Positions 45,246-53,790 of a stretch of DNA of 64,000 nt are shown one piece after another. Source of the DNA: Clostridium cavendishii DSM 21758 (GTDB taxonomy: Bacteria; Bacillota; Clostridia; Clostridiales; Clostridiaceae); contig NZ_FQZB01000003.1 in NCBI RefSeq assembly GCF_900141845.1, positions 375,709 through 439,708 of the forward strand, given 5' to 3'. The notes below the pieces were generated by a model that worked only from the letters and a program-made list of their open reading frames with translations, did not search any database and was not told the DNA's origin. The translations under genes were made by a program, and so were the position numbers. The first letter of the stretch is position 1, and each line of letters opens with the position of its first letter.

Positions 45246-46862
45246 TTAGCCCATACTTCCTCTAACTTTACCCATTCTTACAATCCACTCGTTAAGGATT
45301 TTAAGTTCTTCAGTTTTATTTTGGATTATGTCATCTTCCATTCCTATAAGATGCATTATTATAGGTTTTGTTGTTTTAAGTAAAGTATGATAGAATTCAT
45401 TTTCATCTAAATATTCAAAATCTATTTCAAGATTTAATATTTCATTAACTAATTTCATATCTTCAGCATACTCAAGTCTTGCTGACTCATCCACAATCTT
45501 TTTTGATATCTTACTATTTGCAAAAAGAGCAGCAAATCTAAAGTCTTCCTTTATTTGTGGGTAAAATTCTTTAAGTTTATCTATTCCGTAATCTCCATAC
45601 TTATCTTTTATTTCTTTCATACCTCTTCCCATACCCATAAATTCAGGTGGCATACCTAATGTATACATAGCTGCTGTATATGATATAGCCCTAGGTACTG
45701 AGAATTCTGTACTATTATCTATAGCTAGTATTTCTTTCTTTAAAGTTTCATCCTTTACTAAATCAGCTATATCTTGAAGATTAGCAACTTCCCTATTATA
45801 ATCTAAACCTGTTTTGCTCTTGGTTAGCCTATCTCTGTTTTTAGGTATGAAGTCTGAAACAAATGATACCGTATTTATTATTTTTAAGAAAGTTTGTAAA
45901 TAATGTTTTGAAAATATTCCTATAAATTCTTTCATCAAATCTATATCTTCACTTGTAAATTCTCTTGGAAGTGATTTATGTATACTTTCATTTAACTTAT
46001 TAACAGCTTCCTTTGTCTTTTCTGCTCCATGATCATATCTCAATGCAGATTGAACTGTGAATGTTTTAATTCCCGAATAAGTTTTTATCATTTGTTCTAC
46101 ATTTTCAGCTGTAAAATGTCCTCTAAATGGAAGTGAACCACAACCTAATATAGGTGCCATTTCTACGCTATGTTCTTTTCCCCAAGTATAAGCTTTGTTA
46201 ATAGCTATTATAACAGATAGAACTCCTGATATCATACCATAAGACATAGCTGAATCTGATCTTGCTATCATAAATCTTAAACTATCTAATTTATCACCTT
46301 TTGTTTCAGATGTATGGTAAAACTCATCAAATATTTTATCTATATTTACTAAAGAAGGTACTCCTTCTACTAAAGGTATTATTCTTATACTATTTAGATC
46401 AAACTTCGTCTTATAATTCTTATTTCCTAACTCAATTACTGAATTAACTCTATCTTGAAACTCTGAAATTTCCTCCCCAGTTTCAACCATAGGTACAACA
46501 ACTTCTTTTATAGCTTGTATTCCTGAATTCTCATAAGCCTGAACATTAGTTTCAACAATAGACATTATACTCATTAGCTGTCTAAAGACTGACTCCTTGT
46601 TTGCATTGGGTATTCTTGGCGTTATTGCAACATCTTTACCTGGTATTATTCCGTTTGCAATTAAGCCTAATGCAACTTGAGATGTTTGATGATATGGTGT
46701 TAACTTTCCTTCAAAATCTATCATTATTTCATCTATACCAAGACCACCTTTATTTTGAAACTTTAACCCGTCGATTGCTTCTTGAGGTTCCTCTTGTATA
46801 GAAACATATGTACTTACATTATCTGGATGCTGCGTCATCATAGAACTTGGAAATTTTTTCAT
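45246..46862 (-). CDS. ppcA: Archaeal-type phosphoenolpyruvate carboxylase
   Basis: 538-residue PEP carboxylase of the short archaeal type (PpcA), which makes oxaloacetate from PEP and bicarbonate to refill the C4 pool. It starts KKFPSSMMTQHPDNVSTYVS and contains DEIMIDFEGKLTPYHQTSQV and GCGSLPFRGHF, family signatures. It is about half the size of the ~900-residue bacterial type and lacks the usual allosteric regions. This form is known from C. perfringens and some lactic acid bacteria, suggesting ancient transfer from archaea. It is monocistronic with its own terminator. A cre-like site lies about 125-140 bp upstream of its start. Confidence 0.95.
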   Translation of the reverse strand: MKKFPSSMMTQHPDNVSTYVSIQEEPQEAIDGLKFQNKGGLGIDEIMIDFEGKLTPYHQTSQVALGLIANGIIPGKDVAITPRIPNANKESVFRQLMSIMSIVETNVQAYENSGIQAIKEVVVPMVETGEEISEFQDRVNSVIELGNKNYKTKFDLNSIRIIPLVEGVPSLVNIDKIFDEFYHTSETKGDKLDSLRFMIARSDSAMSYGMISGVLSVIIAINKAYTWGKEHSVEMAPILGCGSLPFRGHFTAENVEQMIKTYSGIKTFTVQSALRYDHGAEKTKEAVNKLNESIHKSLPREFTSEDIDLMKEFIGIFSKHYLQTFLKIINTVSFVSDFIPKNRDRLTKSKTGLDYNREVANLQDIADLVKDETLKKEILAIDNSTEFSVPRAISYTAAMYTLGMPPEFMGMGRGMKEIKDKYGDYGIDKLKEFYPQIKEDFRFAALFANSKISKKIVDESARLEYAEDMKLVNEILNLEIDFEYLDENEFYHTLLKTTKPIIMHLIGMEDDIIQNKTEELKILNEWIVRMGKVRGSMG

Positions 46863-46987
46863 TTAAACCACTCCTATATGAATATTTTCTTTTTTCAATA
46901 ATTCAATATTATCATAAACTCTTAAATAAATAAAGCTTTTTTATTATTTTTTGCAAGTTTTTCTCTTGTGTACTTGCATTTGACACA

Positions 46988-47003
46988 TAATAACGTTTTC
47001 TCA
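46988..47003 (-). promoter_or_regulatory. cre-like site upstream of PEP carboxylase
   Basis: Minus-strand TGAGAAAACGTTATTA contains a 12 of 14 match to the catabolite-responsive consensus. The remaining gap 46863-47150 is AT-rich with no gene. Confidence 0.35.
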
Positions 47004-47150
47004 GCTCATTTTTATAATATTTCCCTTTTTATAATCTGTAATAACATCTATTGAACTATGCTTTCTACAATGCTAATCTAAAAATTAGTTTTAGGTTAGT
47101 TTTATTATTGATAGTTAATTAAATATCTAATTTAAATTTCAATATATAAT

Positions 47151-47187
47151 AAAAAACATTCTCCTAAATTCTTGGAGAATGTTTTTT
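47151..47187 (-). terminator. Terminator after the HsdS-like gene
   Basis: AAAAAACATTCTCC (47151-47164) pairs with GGAGAATGTTTTTT (47174-47187); the A-run gives the U-tract on the minus strand. Confidence 0.85.
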
Positions 47188-47192
47188 TCTCA

Positions 47193-47759
47193 TTATATTT
47201 TATAAGGTAATCTTATTCCATTAATTATTTCTTTATTGATATATTTAATATCATAACCTCTTCCTCTTTCCTTAATACTCTTTAAAAATATTTGTTTTCC
47301 TTCATTAAATGCTATTGCATTAAAAAGTATTTGAGGATTCATTTTTGTACATCTTATTATTATAACATTTTTAGATGCTATAGCTTTTAATCTCTCATCT
47401 CTTACTATAGCACAATTGTACCCATCAAATATTTTGGATATTAGTATATCCCCAACCTTTAATAACTTCTTATCATACTTATTTGCAAATTCTTCTTTAA
47501 TATAATACTTTCCTTTAAGTAACTCCCAATATTTTATTGAACTAGGCTTTATATAGCTTATCCCTTTAATATCCTCATCAGTTTGAAGGTATTTAGGATT
47601 AACTGATATTCCTTCAAAAACCTCGGCAACCTCTCCTATCATAAAACTTGTTTCTTGTGAAGCTAAATTTAAGTTCATTATTTCCTCAATGGACCCATTA
47701 GTAACTAGACTATTCAATATTAAGCTTTCATTTTCTACAGATTTTACATTATTCATCAT
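47193..47759 (-). CDS. Orphan HsdS-like target-recognition-domain protein
   Basis: 188-residue protein resembling a single target-recognition domain of type I restriction specificity subunits. After about 40 residues comes GEVAEVFEGISV, then GISYIKPSSI, LKVGDILISKIF, AIASKNVIIIR and finally YINKEIINGIRLP. These are the usual succession of strand motifs ending in the start of the conserved helix. A true HsdS has two such domains of about 400 residues in total. No hsdM or hsdR is present in the window. It stands alone with its own terminator and a cre-like palindrome upstream. It could be a domesticated DNA-binding protein or a remnant. The ATG at 47759 was preferred to a GTG at 47774 that overlaps GGGGAGGG. 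Confidence 0.65.
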   Translation of the reverse strand: MMNNVKSVENESLILNSLVTNGSIEEIMNLNLASQETSFMIGEVAEVFEGISVNPKYLQTDEDIKGISYIKPSSIKYWELLKGKYYIKEEFANKYDKKLLKVGDILISKIFDGYNCAIVRDERLKAIASKNVIIIRCTKMNPQILFNAIAFNEGKQIFLKSIKERGRGYDIKYINKEIINGIRLPYKI

Positions 47760-47796
47760 ATATACCCTCCCCACCTTATAGTTATTAACATAAAAT

Positions 47797-47812
47797 TAGT
47801 AAACGTTTTCTA
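47797..47812 (-). promoter_or_regulatory. cre/LacI-type palindrome upstream of the HsdS-like gene
   Basis: TAGTAAACGTTTTCTA, nearly self-complementary and 12 of 14 to the cre consensus, about 40 bp before the start codon. Confidence 0.4.
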
Positions 47813-47880
47813 GTTTTATTATACACTATAAACTTCCATATTAAAATATATTCTTTGAATTTTCTGATAATTCTTTTTTT

Positions 47881-47915
47881 AATAAAAGTGAGTATTTTAA
47901 ATACTCACTTTTATT
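47881..47915 (-). terminator. Terminator after the class B PBP gene
   Basis: AATAAAAGTGAGTATTT (47881-47897) is complementary to 47899-47915; the descending arm ends CTTTTATT on the minus strand. Confidence 0.75.
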
Positions 47916-47919
47916 AAAA

Positions 47920-49728
47920 TTAATCTTTTTTCGATTCATTATAACTGAATATGTCTGAAAACAAATCATGAGCAAGAGGTGCTGCTATTACTCCTCCAAA
48001 ATATTGCTCTCCATTTGGTTCATTTATTATTATCATAACTGTAACGTTTGGATCTTCTGCTGGAGCCATTCCTACAAAAGATGCTATTTTTTTATCCTTA
48101 TCCTTAGAACCTAATTTTTCAGATGTACCAGTTTTACCAGCTATGGAGTATCCATCTACTTTTGCTGGTTTACCAGACCCTTTTTCTATAACATTTTTTA
48201 AATCTGCTCTAACTTCAGCAGCAATCTCTGGCTTTCCGACCACTTGCTTTTTAGGATCAAAAGTCTTATCCACAACCTTTTTCCCACTTTCATCCACATG
48301 AGAAACTTCTTTCATTACATGAGGTTGAATTAAAGTACCTCCATTAGCAATAGCATTTACAGAAGCCATAAGTTGAACAGCATTTACAGTATCTGTTTGA
48401 CCAAAAGAAATATTAGCCAAGTCAACATTACTTATCTCTTCTGTTTTCTTTATTACACCTGCTGATTCTCCTGGCAAATCTACACCTGATGGCTTACCAA
48501 GTCCAAATCTTTGAATGCATTCATTTAAGTTTTCTTTTTTTATTTTTTTTCCTAGTTGCATAAATCCTGGATTGCAAGAATTTTCTAAAATCCCAGATAA
48601 ATTTAAATGTCCATGTCCACCTTGTTTCCAACAATTTATTCTAATACCATCTACAATCTCATATCCTGGACAATTAAACCAAGAATCCTCATTTACTACC
48701 CCATATTCAAGCCCCGCGTAAGCTGTTAGCATTTTAAATGTTGACCCTGGCTCAAACGCTGTTGATACTGCCCAGTTTGACCACATATTACTAACCTTTT
48801 CAGAATTACTATTCCCATCAAATTTTTCAACACCTTCATAAGGCTTATTAGGATTAAAATCTGGTTTATTAGCTAACGCTAAAATTTCTCCATTTTTAGG
48901 GTTACTAACTATAACTGTAGCTGTTTTGGCTTTCTGCTCTGTAAAAGCTCTTTGTGCAATCTCTTCTGCATAATATTGAATTTTTTCATCTATTGTAAGT
49001 ACTATATCATGTCCATCTTGTGCATTTGTAACACTAGCAGTACTGTATGGATTTTCTCTATTCCCAGCATCTATTTGAGACACCTTCATGCCTGGGACTC
49101 CTGTAAGTTCCTTATTGTATTCAAGTTCTATTCCACTTAATCCTTTTCCATCAGCACTTGTAGTTCCTAATATATGCGATAAAAAGTTATTGTTTGTATA
49201 ATATCTCTTAGTATCTGAAGATACTACTAACCCTAATATCTTTAAATCCTTAATTTTTGTAGCAACATCATTTTCTATTCTTCTAGCCAAAATAGCAGAC
49301 TTAGCTGGCGCTCCACTTTTTAGCTTAGCCTGTAATTTTTCTAATACCTCTTCTTCTTTCATCCCTAAAATAGGAGCTATTTTAGATGCCATTTGATTAG
49401 GTGTCATATGCTTTTTCTTATCTTCTGTATCAAAATAAGTATCTCTAAGAGTATCTAAATCCAAATCTACTCTATAAACGGATGCACTTCTAACAAGCTC
49501 TTTTCCATCTCTATCTAGAATCTTTCCTCTTTTAGGTTCTATTTGCATTTCACTAGTCCATTGCTCTGTAGCCTTAGCTGTAAGCTCTGTTTTTTTCCAT
49601 ATCATTATGTAAGCCAATCTTCCAACTAAACTTATTAGCACAAGTACCACACCAAAATTCACCAACAACATTCTTTTTTCTGTTATAACAGGTTTTATTA
49701 TTTTTCTTTTTTTATTTGACTTTTTCAT
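47920..49728 (-). CDS. Class B penicillin-binding protein, FtsI/SpoVD type without PASTA
   Basis: 602-residue transpeptidase. A basic N-terminus and transmembrane helix (about 22-42) precede the dimerisation domain (EPKRGKILDRDG) and the transpeptidase domain. Active Ser329 lies in FEPGSTFKM, the SxN motif in ENSCNPG and the KTG motif in SIAGKTGTSEKLG. No PASTA domain is present, unlike canonical SpoVD, and the gene is not beside mraY/mur genes, so it may be a third, division- or sporulation-specialised PBP. The ATG at 49728 was preferred to a TTG at 49740 overlapping the GGAGG ribosome site. Confidence 0.88.
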   Translation of the reverse strand: MKKSNKKRKIIKPVITEKRMLLVNFGVVLVLISLVGRLAYIMIWKKTELTAKATEQWTSEMQIEPKRGKILDRDGKELVRSASVYRVDLDLDTLRDTYFDTEDKKKHMTPNQMASKIAPILGMKEEEVLEKLQAKLKSGAPAKSAILARRIENDVATKIKDLKILGLVVSSDTKRYYTNNNFLSHILGTTSADGKGLSGIELEYNKELTGVPGMKVSQIDAGNRENPYSTASVTNAQDGHDIVLTIDEKIQYYAEEIAQRAFTEQKAKTATVIVSNPKNGEILALANKPDFNPNKPYEGVEKFDGNSNSEKVSNMWSNWAVSTAFEPGSTFKMLTAYAGLEYGVVNEDSWFNCPGYEIVDGIRINCWKQGGHGHLNLSGILENSCNPGFMQLGKKIKKENLNECIQRFGLGKPSGVDLPGESAGVIKKTEEISNVDLANISFGQTDTVNAVQLMASVNAIANGGTLIQPHVMKEVSHVDESGKKVVDKTFDPKKQVVGKPEIAAEVRADLKNVIEKGSGKPAKVDGYSIAGKTGTSEKLGSKDKDKKIASFVGMAPAEDPNVTVMIIINEPNGEQYFGGVIAAPLAHDLFSDIFSYNESKKD

Positions 49729-49827
49729 AAAATCCTCCAAAGCTATTTTTTGAAGTAACTAAAACTACCTAAAGATAGTATATAATAAAATATACCTAAT
49801 GAAAAATATTTTTTTATTATTTTTAAG

Positions 49828-49878
49828 AAAACTCCCCTTTAAGCAAATTATAATACATCTTTACTTAAAAGGAAGTTT
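49828..49878 (-). terminator. Probable terminator after the queuine-salvage operon
   Basis: AAAACT plus CCTTT (49828-49840) pair with AAAGG plus AGTTT (49868-49878) with a small internal loop. The tail is only moderately T-rich. Confidence 0.45.
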
Positions 49879-49890
49879 ATTATTCTTAAA

Positions 49891-50580
49891 TTAATCTCCA
49901 ACACCAAAATCAGTATTATTATAAAGAACTTCTATAGTCTCATGTTTATCCAAATAACTATACTTTTCTTTAAACCATTTTATAATTTCCTCATCTCTTT
50001 TAAATTTAGTTGTATTTTCAGTCCATACATTTACAGTTCCATATTTGAAATTTTCCTCTAAAAGTTTCATATCTAAATCTATAAGTTCTTTTGTTTGTCC
50101 CTTTATCCCTACCATAAGACAAACAGACTGAAAATATTCTTTAACCTCTTCTACAGTTTTAAATTTAGCATTTTTATTTAAAATATTATTTCTAAAATTA
50201 TAATCAAAACTTTCAATACCTACCTTAAATATTATAGGTACGTTAAAAAAATCTCTCATCTCTTGAAGTCTATTTCTATAACACCAATGACTCTCTAAAA
50301 ATAACAGCTTTATATTTTTCTCTTTTATAATATCTCTTATTTTTTCTAAACTAGTTTTAGGTATTTCAAAACAACTTCCAGAGTTAATAACCTCTATCAC
50401 TCCATATTCTCCAGTTATGTTTTTAAGCACTTCCATGTTAAGCTTATTAACTGCTTCTTCATCTTTTGAATTATCATCTATATAATCACAAAATGCACAC
50501 TTTCCCCATACACATGGAAAAGATTTAAGTAAAACTATCTCTCTTTCGTTTTTATTAATTATCTTATTATATCTATCCAT
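49891..50580 (-). CDS. queL: QueL-like radical SAM protein (queuine lyase), queuosine salvage
   Basis: 229-residue radical SAM protein. The cluster cysteines are Cys23, Cys28 and Cys31 in CVWGKCAFCDY, a CX4CX2C spacing rather than the usual CX3CX2C. The rest fits a short TIM-barrel radical SAM core (VINSGSCFEIP, FLESHWCYRN, FKVGIESFD). In Clostridioides difficile the queuine lyase QueL, encoded with a nucleoside hydrolase (QueK) and an ECF S-component (QueM), converts queuine to preQ1. Here the same three partners stand together behind a preQ1 riboswitch, so the assignment is strong by context. Its ATG is 8 bp after the queM stop. Confidence 0.82.
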   Translation of the reverse strand: MDRYNKIINKNEREIVLLKSFPCVWGKCAFCDYIDDNSKDEEAVNKLNMEVLKNITGEYGVIEVINSGSCFEIPKTSLEKIRDIIKEKNIKLLFLESHWCYRNRLQEMRDFFNVPIIFKVGIESFDYNFRNNILNKNAKFKTVEEVKEYFQSVCLMVGIKGQTKELIDLDMKLLEENFKYGTVNVWTENTTKFKRDEEIIKWFKEKYSYLDKHETIEVLYNNTDFGVGD

Positions 50581-50588
50581 AGTTTCTC

Positions 50589-51146
50589 CTAACTATTAAC
50601 TATTTTTTGTCTAAGGGTATAAGGTACCCTTGCTAAAAATGCACTTACAGCTACACAAGCTAAAAATTTATCTGCATAATCAGTTAAATATTGCACTATA
50701 AATACAGATACAACTTTATTAACTCCTAAATTTGATAATACAGTTACTATTATAGAAGAACCTGAAGATGTTATACCTCCAAATACAAAGGCTGCTATAA
50801 TAGCACTAGCTGTTGAAGTAAATAATGTTATTATGAAAACTCCAAATATTGTCCTAAATCCTTTTAGCATACCCTTTCTATACAAAAGACCTACAAATAA
50901 TCCAGTAGTTATCTGTACTGGAGCAAAATATATTGAATATATATCAAAAGTTACACCACTTACAAGACTTCCCAAAATACCCGTTACGACTCCCGCTAAC
51001 GGTCCAAATAAAAAGCTCACCATTATAGTTCCTATAGAATCCATGTATATTGGAAGCTTTAAATTTAAAGCTATAAATGCTCCTATTATATTAAGAGCTA
51101 TTCCTATACCTATTATACTTATTTTACGAGTTGATACCTTTTTCAT
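50589..51146 (-). CDS. queM: QueM-like ECF transporter S-component for queuosine/queuine
   Basis: 185-residue membrane protein with about five or six helices and the layout of ECF substrate-capture subunits. It has a polar loop SIGTIMVSFLFGPLAGVVTG after helix one/two and a C-terminal cytoplasmic tail. It would work with the shared EcfA/EcfT module, not encoded here. Lying between queK and queL in a preQ1-riboswitch operon, it most probably imports queuine or queuosine. QueT-type preQ1 import is the alternative. Confidence 0.8.
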   Translation of the reverse strand: MKKVSTRKISIIGIGIALNIIGAFIALNLKLPIYMDSIGTIMVSFLFGPLAGVVTGILGSLVSGVTFDIYSIYFAPVQITTGLFVGLLYRKGMLKGFRTIFGVFIITLFTSTASAIIAAFVFGGITSSGSSIIVTVLSNLGVNKVVSVFIVQYLTDYADKFLACVAVSAFLARVPYTLRQKIVNS

Positions 51147-51158
51147 AATTTTCTCCCC

Positions 51159-52145
51159 CTAAATACCATACCTATTATTATTTAATACAACTTCTATTTC
51201 CTTTTTATAATTTGGAAATAATCTAGTTAAAAACATCACCATGAATCTCTTAGCATCTACTTTAGTTAATACATGACAGTTTGGTTTTTCTCTATAAAAA
51301 TCAGCTACATCTACCATACTTTGTCCTATAGCTTCTCCATTCTTTACTACTTGAACAAAATAATCCTCGCCACTGCATATACTAGAATCTAACAAATATC
51401 CTATTGCAAGCGGATCATTTATAACACATCCTAAAGTTCTTTCTTGTTTCCAATGAAAATCTACATAAAACCTTGTAATATCAACTATAAATTTTGCTAT
51501 TTCATCTCTACTTTCCAGATAAATCTGATTCAATAATTCAATATAATTTGGTGTTAATACAATCTCTCTAGTTACATCTAATCCTACCATAATTAAAGGT
51601 ATATCTATATTTTTAAACACATAATCTGCTCCATGAGGATCTACCCAAAAGTTAAACTCAGCAACAGGTGAACAATTACCATGAGATTTAAACGCTCCTC
51701 CCATTAAAATAACTTCCTTTAACTTATTAAAAGTTTCCCTATCCTTTTCTATTGTTAAAGCTAAATTAGTAAGCGGACCTATTGCTACTACTGTAAGATT
51801 TTCATACCTCTTAGCACTTTCTAATATAAAATCTACAACTCCATTTTTAACCTCAACATCATAAACTTCTTCAATAAAAGTTTCCCCTAACCCATCTTCA
51901 CCATGAGTATCCTCAGCTGTTACAAATTCTCTTACTAAAGGCTTGCCTTCACCTACATAAACCGGTATATGAAGCATATCTAAAAGTCTTAATACTTTTA
52001 AAGCATTTTTAGCCCCCTTGCTTGCATGAACATTACCTGATACTATAGTTATCCCTACTACATTAATCTCTGGTGATTTTAATGCCATAATAAGAGCTAA
52101 ACTGTCATCAATCCCTGGATCACAATCAATAATAATATTTTTCAT
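51159..52145 (-). CDS. queK: QueK-like nucleoside hydrolase releasing queuine from queuosine
   Basis: 328-residue IUNH-family hydrolase. The calcium-binding DCDPGIDDSLAL cluster is at residues 6-17, with AIGPLTNLA, MGGAFKSHGN, EFNFWVDPHGAD and a C-terminal NDPLAIGYLL completing the family pocket. Generic inosine-uridine hydrolases look alike, but the operon (QueM, QueL and preQ1 riboswitch) points to queuosine as substrate, yielding queuine for QueL. It is the first gene of the operon; ATG follows AAGGAGG. Confidence 0.83.
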   Translation of the reverse strand: MKNIIIDCDPGIDDSLALIMALKSPEINVVGITIVSGNVHASKGAKNALKVLRLLDMLHIPVYVGEGKPLVREFVTAEDTHGEDGLGETFIEEVYDVEVKNGVVDFILESAKRYENLTVVAIGPLTNLALTIEKDRETFNKLKEVILMGGAFKSHGNCSPVAEFNFWVDPHGADYVFKNIDIPLIMVGLDVTREIVLTPNYIELLNQIYLESRDEIAKFIVDITRFYVDFHWKQERTLGCVINDPLAIGYLLDSSICSGEDYFVQVVKNGEAIGQSMVDVADFYREKPNCHVLTKVDAKRFMVMFLTRLFPNYKKEIEVVLNNNRYGI

Positions 52146-52192
52146 TTTATCCTCCTTGTTTTCAAAATTTAACCAAGAAGAACATATAAACG

Positions 52193-52224
52193 TAAAAAAG
52201 AGCGCACTAAACTAGAGTGCGCTC
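52193..52224 (-). terminator. Terminator of the preQ1 riboswitch
   Basis: GAGCGCACT (52200-52208) pairs with AGTGCGCTC (52216-52224), followed on the minus strand by TTTTTT. It lies between aptamer and queK, fitting ligand-controlled termination. Confidence 0.9.
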
Positions 52225-52243
52225 GTAAAATACGATATACAGT

Positions 52244-52280
52244 CCTAGTTTTTTATAGAGGGATGGTTCATGAACCTCTA
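52244..52280 (-). promoter_or_regulatory. PreQ1-I riboswitch of the queuine-salvage operon
   Basis: Minus-strand AGAGGTTC, an A/C-rich loop, CCCTCT and ATAAAAAACTAGG match the compact class I preQ1 aptamer (P1 hairpin plus A-rich tail forming the pseudoknot). A TGGACA-16-TATAAT promoter (52326-52353) precedes it. Other than these elements, 52281-52424 shows only a small CTAAGAA/TTCTTAG hairpin. Confidence 0.92.
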
Positions 52281-52424
52281 CTAAGAAATTATTATTCTTA
52301 GATTTCTTTATTTGATTACTCACTAATTATATCAAATTCTTGTAATTTGTCCACATTCCATTTATATACTAAACCGTTAGAATTCCAATTTTACCAATGA
52401 AATACTGCTTAAACAATTAAATTT

Positions 52425-53786
52425 TTATTCTTTAATAGTTATCTTTAAACTTGCTAAATCTATATTTTCATACATTAACTGTATATTTTTAGGTAAAGAT
52501 AACTTATAATTTTTACCTTTTTCTACCTTAATATAACTTAAAAAGAATTCTTCATTATTTCCATATATCTCTCGCTGATTTTCCATACTTAGCATTGCTA
52601 CTTTATTATCTTCTGAAACAAAATTTATATTATTAGCAATATAATCTTTATAAATACCTTTAGCCTTTACTGAAACTATAAATTTATCCTCTTGTTCTTT
52701 TATATCTTTAATAATAAAACTATTCTCACCTTTTACTATTTCCTTATTCTTAGCTTCTTTAATACTTAACATAGTATTTTCTCCTGTTTCATCAGTATTC
52801 ATTACAGAAGGTATTATTTCTAACGTTTTAGCTTCATCTAAAAAGCTCATAGTATTGAACTTAAAATTTAGCTTTCCTTCATCAGGATTCCCTCCTCCAA
52901 CAAATCTTTCTGATATTTTTTCACCTTTTTCATTTTTTATAAAAATGTTAAGCATCTTACAACTTGGAAGGTTTTCAGAAGCAGGTGCTGTCAGCTTATG
53001 CCAAGCTATTTCATCTTTTTTTAGCAACGTAACATCTCCACTTATCTCTATGGGATTATATGTCAATTTATTTATAATTACAGTAAAATCTCTAAGCTCT
53101 ATCTTCTTATTCTGAGCTAAAACTTTAGTTACATCATTAAGTTTTTTATTTTCAACTTCGGCCTTAAATTCATATTGTGCCTTATTTTTTTTATTTAGAA
53201 TACTAGTTTTCAATTCATATGTCTTATCTATAGAATTTTTTGTTTCTGCCTCTCCAACTAATATATATTTATTATTTTCTAATTTAATAGGTATTCCTAA
53301 AGAACCAAAACTATATAAATTATCCTTACCATTTATAAACGGCCTTTGATCTATATCTAAATTATTTAAATCCTCACTAGTTAGATTTTCTCCCTCTATT
53401 TCATAAACTATCTTTATAGATTTGTCACTAGTATATACATTCTTCAAAGTTATTTTGTAGCCATCCTTTTCAACTACACTATTTATATCATAGCCATACT
53501 TCTTTGTATCCTTTGTTAATAGCTTTTCCGCTGGTATTAAGATACCTTTGACCTTCGCTGATACATTAAATGTATTTTCACAAATAACCAGTGTACAAAA
53601 TACAATTCCTGCTGCTATAATTCTTTTAGTCCAAGCACTTTTCTTCTTATTTACTTTTATTTCACCAACTTTTTTAGTTTCTAAATTTAATAATGTATTT
53701 TCTATAATACTATCTACTACATCAGGAATTTCTGAATTTGTATCTTTAAACTTATTCTTTAAAAATATATCCTTTTTATCATCCAT
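52425..53786 (-). CDS. DUF4179-type transmembrane anti-sigma factor
   Basis: 453-residue protein with a ~55-residue cytoplasmic N-terminus that would bind the sigma factor, one transmembrane helix (about 53-72, TKRIIAAGIVFCTLVICENT), and a long extracytoplasmic region with the DUF4179 fold (about 85-190) plus further beta-rich sequence. It is translated directly after the sigma factor (stop to start 4 bp, with the shared GGAGG inside the sigma gene's end), the usual sign of an anti-sigma. The signal it senses is unknown. Confidence 0.83.
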   Translation of the reverse strand: MDDKKDIFLKNKFKDTNSEIPDVVDSIIENTLLNLETKKVGEIKVNKKKSAWTKRIIAAGIVFCTLVICENTFNVSAKVKGILIPAEKLLTKDTKKYGYDINSVVEKDGYKITLKNVYTSDKSIKIVYEIEGENLTSEDLNNLDIDQRPFINGKDNLYSFGSLGIPIKLENNKYILVGEAETKNSIDKTYELKTSILNKKNKAQYEFKAEVENKKLNDVTKVLAQNKKIELRDFTVIINKLTYNPIEISGDVTLLKKDEIAWHKLTAPASENLPSCKMLNIFIKNEKGEKISERFVGGGNPDEGKLNFKFNTMSFLDEAKTLEIIPSVMNTDETGENTMLSIKEAKNKEIVKGENSFIIKDIKEQEDKFIVSVKAKGIYKDYIANNINFVSEDNKVAMLSMENQREIYGNNEEFFLSYIKVEKGKNYKLSLPKNIQLMYENIDLASLKITIKE

Positions 53787-53790
53787 AACA

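Noticed and set aside
52244..52280. The que-operon leader as a T-box or generic attenuator
   Set aside because: No T-box sequence or specifier stem; the compact hairpin plus AAAAAACTA tail fits preQ1-I specifically.
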